Part shown: piece by piece, positions 8,055 through 13,127 of the stretch
Layout: every line of letters begins with the position of its first letter
Numbering within the stretch: position 1 is the first letter of the stretch
Assembly (NCBI GenBank): GCA_030740295.1
Contig: JASLXP010000489.1
Coordinates: 1 to 13,127, forward strand
From: Planctomycetota bacterium
GTDB taxonomy: Bacteria; Planctomycetota; PUPC01; JACPCR01
DNA length: 13,127 nt
Direction of reading: 5' to 3'
Translations under genes and position numbers: made by a program
Notes under the pieces: generated by a model
Databases searched by the model: none
The model's input: the letters and a program-made list of their open reading frames with translations, nothing else
Told to the model about the DNA's origin: nothing

Positions 8055-8061
8055 AGCACAC

Positions 8062-8436
8062 ATGCCTGGAAAAATCCTCGTTTTGGACGACGACGCGGAT
8101 GTGGCAAAGCTCATTCAGACGGTCCTGGAATCGGACGACTATGAGGTCGTCAGCGCACCCAGCGCACCACGGGCTATGACCCTGGTTCGCAATGAAGACA
8201 TCTCGCTCATCATCGCCGACATCATGATGCCTATCGTTGACGGTTATCAGTTCTGCAGTTGGCTCCGTAACCGGCCGGACTCCGCCGATGTGCCGATCAT
8301 CGTGTTGACCGCGCACGAAGAACGTTACGGAAGAGAGAAATCCGAGGAGTTGAATGTGAATTACTTCTTTAACAAGCCATTCGAGCCGGAAGACTTTCTA
8401 AGGGCCGTCAAAGATTGCGTCGGTCAGCAGGTTTAA
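8062..8436 (+). CDS. Single-domain response regulator (CheY-like receiver)
   Basis: The 124-residue protein is one complete receiver domain with no output domain. The acidic cluster Asp9-Asp10-Asp11 binds magnesium, Asp53 in IADIMMP is the phospho-acceptor, Thr83 in VLTA is the switch residue, and Lys105 in NKPF is the conserved lysine; all key residues are present. It is therefore expected to be phosphorylated by a histidine kinase and to act by protein-protein contact, as CheY, Spo0F or DivK do. No kinase gene lies nearby, so it is an orphan by position. It has its own promoter and a strong ribosome-binding site. The next gene, for an unknown exported protein, starts 43 nt downstream on the same strand and may share the transcript. 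Partner and output are unknown. Confidence 0.92.
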   Translation: MPGKILVLDDDADVAKLIQTVLESDDYEVVSAPSAPRAMTLVRNEDISLIIADIMMPIVDGYQFCSWLRNRPDSADVPIIVLTAHEERYGREKSEELNVNYFFNKPFEPEDFLRAVKDCVGQQV

Positions 8437-8479
8437 TTCAATTCACTTCTCCTTTTCGAGTTTTTCAGATTGAGGCCCT

Positions 8480-9112
8480 ATGAATCATCGAAGCCTGTTC
8501 ATTGTTTGCAGCCTGCTTGTTTCGGTCGCCTCCGCAGAGCGCGCCATCGAGAAGGAGATCGCCACCTATGTCCCCAAGCCGGGTGATAAATGGGCGGTCA
8601 TGGAAATCCGCATCGGCCGCACGGATTACAGCTACGAAGCTGTTCCAGAAAAGCTGTACGATGCGCGCAAGAAAGAGTACATCACGGTGTACGAGTACAA
8701 ATACGAAAAGTGGCGGGCCCAAATTCTCGACGCCAAATACAAAAGGGAAGCTGCCGAGCAAACTCTGTATGGCATCAAAGAGTTCGATTCCGAACGGGTG
8801 CAGGCACAATCCAAGACCAACCCGGATGTGATCAACATCACTTACAACATTAAGGCCACTCTCAACAACGGCACAGAGGTCAAGAAAACACTGTTGTATC
8901 GAGACATCCGCAAATACAAGGGAGATGTCAAGAAGGCATTTATTGGTGAAGTGATCAAGAAGGATAAGCAGTTCAAAGTGGAGCTTGATGTCGATCCTGG
9001 CCCGAAGCCTATCACCCCGAAGATCAAGATTGTCAGGAAGGGGCTGAAACAGGACGCCGCCATGAAGCAAGCCCTGGATCGCAGGATCAAAATGCAGAAG
9101 AAGAAACGATAA
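8480..9112 (+). CDS. Exported Lys/Tyr-rich protein of unknown family
   Basis: The 210-residue product has a good signal peptide: Arg4, a hydrophobic core at about residues 6-16, and an Ala-Ser-Ala site before Glu20. I do not recognise the family. The mature protein is strongly charged, with many lysines, about 13 tyrosines and a run of KEYITVYEYKYEKW near residue 70. The middle (INITYNIKATLNNGTEVKKTLLYRDI) looks like alternating beta strands, while the basic C-terminus (residues about 185-210, ending KMQKKKR) looks helical. There is no cysteine in the mature part and no membrane span, so a soluble periplasmic or surface protein is likely. The ATG follows GAGG at 8472-8475 with only 4 nt spacing, so expression may depend partly on coupling to the receiver gene 43 nt upstream. 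A role in binding acidic polymers is conceivable but not supported by a motif. Confidence 0.72.
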   Translation: MNHRSLFIVCSLLVSVASAERAIEKEIATYVPKPGDKWAVMEIRIGRTDYSYEAVPEKLYDARKKEYITVYEYKYEKWRAQILDAKYKREAAEQTLYGIKEFDSERVQAQSKTNPDVINITYNIKATLNNGTEVKKTLLYRDIRKYKGDVKKAFIGEVIKKDKQFKVELDVDPGPKPITPKIKIVRKGLKQDAAMKQALDRRIKMQKKKR

Positions 9113-9216
9113 ACTCTCGCAGTGATTGGCGGAGAAACAGCGCTTCTGCTTTATTCCCTGACGGCCACCCTACGGTTACAGACATGCCCCGGTGCTGGAT
9201 GGTTTTCTAGCCGGTT

Positions 9217-9246
9217 TTGACATGTAACGTAATCTGCCCTAACCAT
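9217..9246 (+). promoter_or_regulatory. Candidate topA promoter (TTGACA -35, poor -10)
   Basis: TTGACA at 9217-9222 is a perfect -35 consensus in the gap before topA. The best spaced -10 candidate is AACCAT at 9241-9246, matching three of six bases. A weak -10 with strong -35 is compatible with a supercoiling-sensitive promoter, which would suit topA, but that is speculation. Confidence 0.35.
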
Positions 9247-9248
9247 TT

Positions 9249-9271
9249 TGTGCGAGCGAAGAGGTCGCACA
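9249..9271 (+). repeat. 7-bp inverted repeat in the topA leader
   Basis: TGTGCGA at 9249-9255 and TCGCACA at 9265-9271 are exact reverse complements with a 9-nt loop. No T run follows, so it is not a terminator for the upstream gene. It sits about 60 nt before the topA start and, if transcription begins upstream, would form a small hairpin in the 5' untranslated RNA; it could equally be an operator. Confidence 0.35.
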
Positions 9272-9331
9272 CCTGCATAAGCCGGTGTTTCAGCTCGTGT
9301 TCTTTTGGTCTTCTGAAAGATAGAAATCACT

Positions 9332-11578
9332 ATGGCAAAAAAGCTCGTCATCGTCGAGTCCCCCGCAAAAGCAAAGACGATCAACAAGTATCTGGGCAAG
9401 GATTTCAAGGTCGAAGCGTCCATGGGTCACGTGAGAGATCTTCCAAGCTCACGCCTCGGGATTGACGTTGAAAATGATTTCCTGCCCGATTACGAAATCA
9501 TGGATTCCCGCAAAGGCACCGTGAACAGCCTCAAGAAGGCGGCCAAGAACTGCGAAGCACTCTACCTCGCGCCTGACCCGGACCGTGAAGGCGAAGCCAT
9601 CGCCTGGCACCTGGCCAACACGCTCGGCGTCCCGCCGGAAAAGACGTTTCGAGTCACCTTTAATGAGATTACGAAAAAGGCCGTGCAGGATGCCTTCAAT
9701 TCGCCCAGCAAAATTGATGAATCCAAGGTCAACGCGCAGCAGGCACGCCGCATATGGGATCGCCTGGTCGGTTACAAGATCAGCCCGATACTCTGGAAGA
9801 AAGTCGCCAAGGGTTTGAGCGCCGGCCGTGTTCAGTCGGTTGCCGTCCGCCTTGTTGTTGAACGCGAACGCGAGATAGCGGCATTCAACCCCGAGGAATA
9901 CTGGCGCATTCTGGCCACCCTGTCCGCCCAGGCCGAAGGCAGCGAAAAGTTCATCGCAGAACTCAGGAAACTTGATAACGAAGATGTCGGCCTCGGCAAG
10001 AAGGTACACATTAAGTCCGAAGAGGAAGCCACCGCGCTCAGAGAGGAACTGGAGAAAGCTGACTACAAAGTCGTGGACATCCGTAAGAAGCGGCAGAAGA
10101 ACAATCCCGTCCCGCCGTTCATCACCAGCACGCTGCAACAGCAGGCATCCACAAGAGCGGGTTACACGGCCCAGCGGACCATGCGGATCGCTCAGCAGCT
10201 TTATGAAGGCATGGAGGTTGGAGGCGAAGAGGGTCCTGTGGGTTTGATCACCTACATGAGAACCGATTCCGTCCGCATCTCTGATGAGGCCCTTGCATCC
10301 GCCAGAGAACTGATCGGCCGAGACTTTGGCCCCAAGTACCTGCCGGAGGAGCCGAACTTTTACAAATCAAAATCCGGGGCCCAGGAAGCACACGAAGCCA
10401 TCCGGCCAACCGACGTCGAACGGACGCCGGAGAAAATGAAACAGTACCTCGATAACGACCAGTTCAAACTCTACAAACTGGTCTGGGATCGCACCGTCGC
10501 ATCACAGATGACACCCGCGGAATACGATATCACCGAAGTAGACATCACTGCCGGCCGCGCGCTCTTCCTCGCTCGCGGACGGGTTATGCTTTTTGACGGC
10601 CATCTGCGTGTATCGGGAATGCCCGCGGCCAAGAAATCCAAAAAGAAGAAATCTGAAGAGGAGGATGATTCCGGGCCAGACCTGACAAACCAGGTCCTCC
10701 CCCCGCTCGAAAATGACGAGGAGCTCGATCTGAAAGAGCTTTCACCCTCCCAGCATTTCACCAAGCCGCCGGCCCGTTACAACGAGGCATCACTCGTCCG
10801 CATACTCGAACGTGAAGGGATCGGACGCCCCAGCACTTACGCGTCTATCATCAGCACCATCCAGTCGCGGGGGTATGTCAAAAAGGAAGGCCGGAATTTC
10901 CAGGCAACGGATCTTGGCATTCTGGTCACTGACAAACTCGTGAAACACTTTCCCGACATCCTGGACCTGAAATTCACTTCCGGGATGGAAGAATCGCTCG
11001 ACCGTGTCGAGGAAGGCGGAGTGGACTGGATTAAGCTCACCTCTGATTTTTATAAGGTCTTCGAAGTGGACCTCGAGAAGGCAGTGAAAGAAATGCGGAG
11101 CGTGAACCAGGATCTGGCCGAGCAGGAATCACCAGACATCGATTGCCCCAAATGCGGAACGAAGATGGTCATCAGGATCAGCAAGAATGGAAAATTCCTC
11201 GGCTGCCCGAAGTTCCCCAAATGCCGATCCACCATGCCGATGCCGGGAGAAGACGGCCAGACAGAAAGGCCAGAACCAGAAGTGACCGACGAGAAATGCG
11301 AAGACTGCGGAAAACCAATGGTCGTCCGCACGGCCCGTCGCGGCCGCTCCAAGGGCTCACGATTTCTCGCCTGCTCCGGATACCCGGACTGCAAAGGCAT
11401 CAAGCCCTTCAAGATTGGCCATAAATGCCAGAAAGAAGAGTGCGAAGGCGAACTGGTTGAAAAAGCCTATCGCGGCCGAAAGTTTTACGGATGCAGCAAT
11501 TATCCTGATTGCGATTTTGTGCTGAACAAACTTCCGGAACAGCCAGATGGCGGTGACAAGATAGAAGAGGCCGAATAG
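9332..11578 (+). CDS. topA: DNA topoisomerase I (type IA)
   Basis: The 748-residue enzyme relaxes negatively supercoiled DNA by transient single-strand cleavage. The N-terminal TOPRIM domain shows MAKKLVIVESPAKAKTI with Glu9 and the acidic set Asp82, Asp84 and Glu86 in APDPDREGEAI. The catalytic tyrosine is Tyr308 in GLITYMRTDS, with Arg310 beside it. HEAIRPT (354-360) and REGIGRPSTYA (494-504) are further family signatures. Three C-terminal four-cysteine zinc ribbons are intact: Cys605/608/625/631, Cys656/659/681/687 and Cys699/704/721/727. A charged linker, about residues 434-450 (KKSKKKKSEEEDD), is probably a disordered insert. Length is a little short of the E. coli enzyme but normal for bacterial TopA. 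The ribosome-binding site is weak (GAAAGA). ribF follows after 44 nt. Confidence 0.98.
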   Translation: MAKKLVIVESPAKAKTINKYLGKDFKVEASMGHVRDLPSSRLGIDVENDFLPDYEIMDSRKGTVNSLKKAAKNCEALYLAPDPDREGEAIAWHLANTLGVPPEKTFRVTFNEITKKAVQDAFNSPSKIDESKVNAQQARRIWDRLVGYKISPILWKKVAKGLSAGRVQSVAVRLVVEREREIAAFNPEEYWRILATLSAQAEGSEKFIAELRKLDNEDVGLGKKVHIKSEEEATALREELEKADYKVVDIRKKRQKNNPVPPFITSTLQQQASTRAGYTAQRTMRIAQQLYEGMEVGGEEGPVGLITYMRTDSVRISDEALASARELIGRDFGPKYLPEEPNFYKSKSGAQEAHEAIRPTDVERTPEKMKQYLDNDQFKLYKLVWDRTVASQMTPAEYDITEVDITAGRALFLARGRVMLFDGHLRVSGMPAAKKSKKKKSEEEDDSGPDLTNQVLPPLENDEELDLKELSPSQHFTKPPARYNEASLVRILEREGIGRPSTYASIISTIQSRGYVKKEGRNFQATDLGILVTDKLVKHFPDILDLKFTSGMEESLDRVEEGGVDWIKLTSDFYKVFEVDLEKAVKEMRSVNQDLAEQESPDIDCPKCGTKMVIRISKNGKFLGCPKFPKCRSTMPMPGEDGQTERPEPEVTDEKCEDCGKPMVVRTARRGRSKGSRFLACSGYPDCKGIKPFKIGHKCQKEECEGELVEKAYRGRKFYGCSNYPDCDFVLNKLPEQPDGGDKIEEAE

Positions 11579-11622
11579 CGTCAGAGTATTCCGCCAAATT
11601 CGCTTGCCCTGATCGAGAATCA

Positions 11623-12576
11623 ATGCTTCGAATTCAAGGCCCGACAGATCGCCCTCATTCGCTCGACCGCCCCATTATCACATTGGGCACATTCGACGGC
11701 GTACACATCGGACACCGGCGCCTCATTCAACAACTCGTTACCTGGGCTCGCGACGAAGACGGCGACGCGGTTATCATCACTTTCGATCAGCATCCGAGGG
11801 TAGTGCTCAGCGGTCTTGAACCGCTCAGTATTACTTCGCTGGAACACAGACTCGTTCTGTTCGAGCGCCTCGGCGTGGATGCCTGTGTAGTTCTGAAATT
11901 CGACAACGAGCTAGCTTCCGTATCCGCCGAAGACTTTGCTCTTCAGTATTTCCGGGACTGGCTTAACTCGAAAGGCGCGCTGCTCGGATTCGATTGCCGA
12001 TTCGGCAGGGGGGCCCGGGGAAACATCGATCTGCTTGAAAGGATGTCACCCGAACTTGGCATGGAAGTCAGGGCGTTCGAACAGCAAAGCATCGGCAGTC
12101 TTGTCCCCAGCAGCACGGCCATCCGGAAAGCCATTCGAACGGCGGATCTGGAAGCAGCATGCGCCATGCTCGGTCGCCCGGTCAGCATCCTTGGCGAGGT
12201 CGTCGAAGGTGACCGCCGCGGCAGCACGATTGGATTTCCCACCGCCAACATCGCCCCGCACCACGAGATCCTTCCACCGATCGGCGTGTACGCGTGCACA
12301 GTCTCCGTCGAAGGCAGAACCTTCAAAGCTGTCTCAAACATCGGCGTCCGCCCAACCGTAAGCAGAGCCGGCGATCAGACGGTGGAGACCCACATCCTGG
12401 ATTACGAAGGCGACCTTTATGGCCAGGTCCTCGAAGTCGAATTCCACCGCCTCCTCCGCCCCGAAAAACAGTTCAGCGGCCTTGATGAACTGCGCGGGCA
12501 GATCGCAGAAGACACCGAAGAAGCGAAGCGTACGCTGGAGGAGATAGTCCTGCAGAAACGTCAGAACTCGGAGTGA
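11623..12576 (+). CDS. ribF: Bifunctional riboflavin kinase / FAD synthetase
   Basis: The 317-residue enzyme converts riboflavin to FMN and then FAD in the cytoplasm. The N-terminal nucleotidyltransferase half carries LGTFDGVHIGHRRL at 21-34 with the HxGH-type nucleotide-binding motif (His28, His31), TFDQHP at 53-58 (usually TFxPHP, here Gln in place of Pro), GFDCRFGRGARG near 122-133, and SSTAIRKAI at 163-171. The C-terminal riboflavin kinase half shows GDRRGSTIGFPTANI at 196-210 with the PTAN motif, GVYAC, SNIGVRPT and the expected final acidic helix. Length is normal for RibF, so the gene appears complete. It starts 44 nt after topA on the same strand with only a weak ribosome-binding site, so it is probably cotranscribed from the topA promoter. 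Confidence 0.96.
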   Translation: MLRIQGPTDRPHSLDRPIITLGTFDGVHIGHRRLIQQLVTWARDEDGDAVIITFDQHPRVVLSGLEPLSITSLEHRLVLFERLGVDACVVLKFDNELASVSAEDFALQYFRDWLNSKGALLGFDCRFGRGARGNIDLLERMSPELGMEVRAFEQQSIGSLVPSSTAIRKAIRTADLEAACAMLGRPVSILGEVVEGDRRGSTIGFPTANIAPHHEILPPIGVYACTVSVEGRTFKAVSNIGVRPTVSRAGDQTVETHILDYEGDLYGQVLEVEFHRLLRPEKQFSGLDELRGQIAEDTEEAKRTLEEIVLQKRQNSE

Positions 12577-12679
12577 TCGGATGATCCTTGGACTTGTCTC
12601 TCCGTGAATTCCAATATGAGTCCTTCGCGGACAGCCCAGAGATTAGAATTCAATAAGCGAATTGATGATTGTGTGCGCG
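12577..12679. other. Convergent intergenic region between ribF and the helicase gene
   Basis: About 100 nt between two 3' ends. A 4-bp stem with a 5-nt loop lies at 12620-12632 (GTCC / GGAC), and two GAATTC sites occur. There is no T run, so I do not call a terminator. I see nothing else. Confidence 0.5.
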
Positions 12680-13127
12680 TCACCTGCGATGATGCTTTTG
12701 TCGCGACCCGCGCCGTGATTTCAGAGAATCCTTTTTGCGGTTGCCACCCCTCGCACGGTTGCGCGGCCGCCGTGAATGCTTGCCCGTTCCTCCATCTCCT
12801 CCTGCTCCGGCACCGAGATCCTCTGCCCCCGCAATGTCACCCAGAGCCCGCAGGTAACGTCGCTCTTCCGGGCTCACCAGGGTGATTGCTACCCCGGTTC
12901 GACCGGCTCGGCCTGTACGTCCAATGCGGTGCACGTACCGTCTCGGATCGTCGGGTACGCTGTAATTGATGACGTGGGTGATGACATCGATATCAAGGCC
13001 GCGGGAGGCCACATCCGTAGCGATGAGTGCATGGACGTGCCCTTTGCGAAAACGTTCCATCACTTTGGTGCGATGCTCCTGTGAAAAATCGCCATGCAAC
13101 GCGGCCACGGGATACCCGCGGGCGTTC
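12680..13127 (-). CDS. DEAD-box RNA helicase, C-terminal part (5' end outside window)
   Basis: The reverse-strand frame runs from the right edge to a TGA at 12680-12682, so only the last 148 or so residues are present. They cover most of the second RecA-like domain: LHGDFSQEHR (motif IVa region), ATDVASRGLDI at about 12992-13021 (motif V) and HRIGRTGRAGR at about 12899-12931 (motif VI, with the arginine finger). These are diagnostic of DEAD-box ATP-dependent RNA helicases such as RhlE, DeaD and CshA types. The reading frame is open to the edge, so the GTG at 13108 is not the real start. After the domain comes a Gly-rich spacer and a basic Arg/Lys tail (roughly 12680-12790) ending in KHHRR, typical of RNA-binding extensions. 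Which DEAD-box subtype cannot be told from this part; RhlE-like is plausible. It converges on ribF. Confidence 0.93.
   Translation of the reverse strand, partial: NARGYPVAALHGDFSQEHRTKVMERFRKGHVHALIATDVASRGLDIDVITHVINYSVPDDPRRYVHRIGRTGRAGRTGVAITLVSPEERRYLRALGDIAGAEDLGAGAGGDGGTGKHSRRPRNRARGGNRKKDSLKSRRGSRQKHHRR

Larger units (their letters stand above)
9113..9331 (+). other. Intergenic leader upstream of topA
   Basis: This 219-nt gap contains a perfect TTGACA at 9217-9222 with only weak -10 candidates 17-18 bp downstream (TAACCA or AACCAT). It also contains a 7-bp inverted repeat (9249-9255 with 9265-9271). Frames here lack start signals and family-like sequence, so no gene is called. It presumably holds the topA promoter. 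Confidence 0.5.

Noticed and set aside
9449..10138. Minus-strand open frame of 229 codons opposite topA
   Set aside because: topA is certain on the plus strand, and the antisense translation is without motifs.
12620..12632. Possible terminator hairpin after ribF
   Set aside because: The stem is only 4 bp and no T run follows.
1..13127. CRISPR array, tRNA/rRNA genes, transposase or integrase
   Set aside because: No regularly spaced repeats, cloverleaf-like segments or recombinase motifs were seen on either strand.

Overview
The window is about 13.1 kb of densely coded bacterial DNA with moderately high GC (my impression is mid-to-upper 50s percent; not computed). An AsmA-type envelope protein and two exported proteins point to a two-membrane bacterium. 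The single-copy housekeeping genes (topA, ribF, a DEAD-box helicase) suggest a chromosome rather than a plasmid or phage. The flavour fits Acidobacteriota, or a Planctomycetes/Verrucomicrobia-like environmental lineage, but the phylum call is a low-confidence inference. I see no tRNA, rRNA, CRISPR array, insertion sequence or phage gene.

Layout. (1) Positions 1-2574, minus strand: the first 858 codons of a very large exported multidomain protein (sugar-mutarotase-like N-terminal region, glutamine-amidotransferase-like middle, Ig-like C-terminal region). Its 3' end lies outside the window. (2) Positions 2575-2800: a divergent intergenic region with a 10-bp palindrome. (3) Positions 2801-7935, plus strand: a histidine-phosphatase-superfamily enzyme, a PHP/CehA-like metallohydrolase with unusual metal motifs, and a 913-residue AsmA/TamB-like membrane-anchored protein. 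The gaps are only about 70-80 nt, so they may be one transcript. It is followed by a perfect 11-bp inverted repeat that looks like a terminator. (4) Positions 8062-9112: a single-domain response regulator with a clear promoter and strong ribosome-binding site, then a short exported lysine- and tyrosine-rich protein of unknown family. (5) Positions 9332-12576: topA (DNA topoisomerase I with three C-terminal zinc ribbons) and ribF (bifunctional riboflavin kinase/FAD synthetase), 44 nt apart. (6) Positions 12680 to the right edge, minus strand: the C-terminal half of a DEAD-box RNA helicase with a basic Gly/Arg-rich tail, convergent with ribF.

How the genes fit together. The right half is housekeeping: DNA topology, flavin cofactors and RNA remodelling. 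The left half is envelope and secreted functions plus two phosphoesterase-type enzymes of unknown substrate. I did not find convincing evidence of a complete new multi-gene system. The items most worth attention are the large exported protein, the divergent PHP-like enzyme, the unknown exported Lys/Tyr-rich protein beside an orphan receiver, and the promoter that overlaps a terminator hairpin at 7965-8017.
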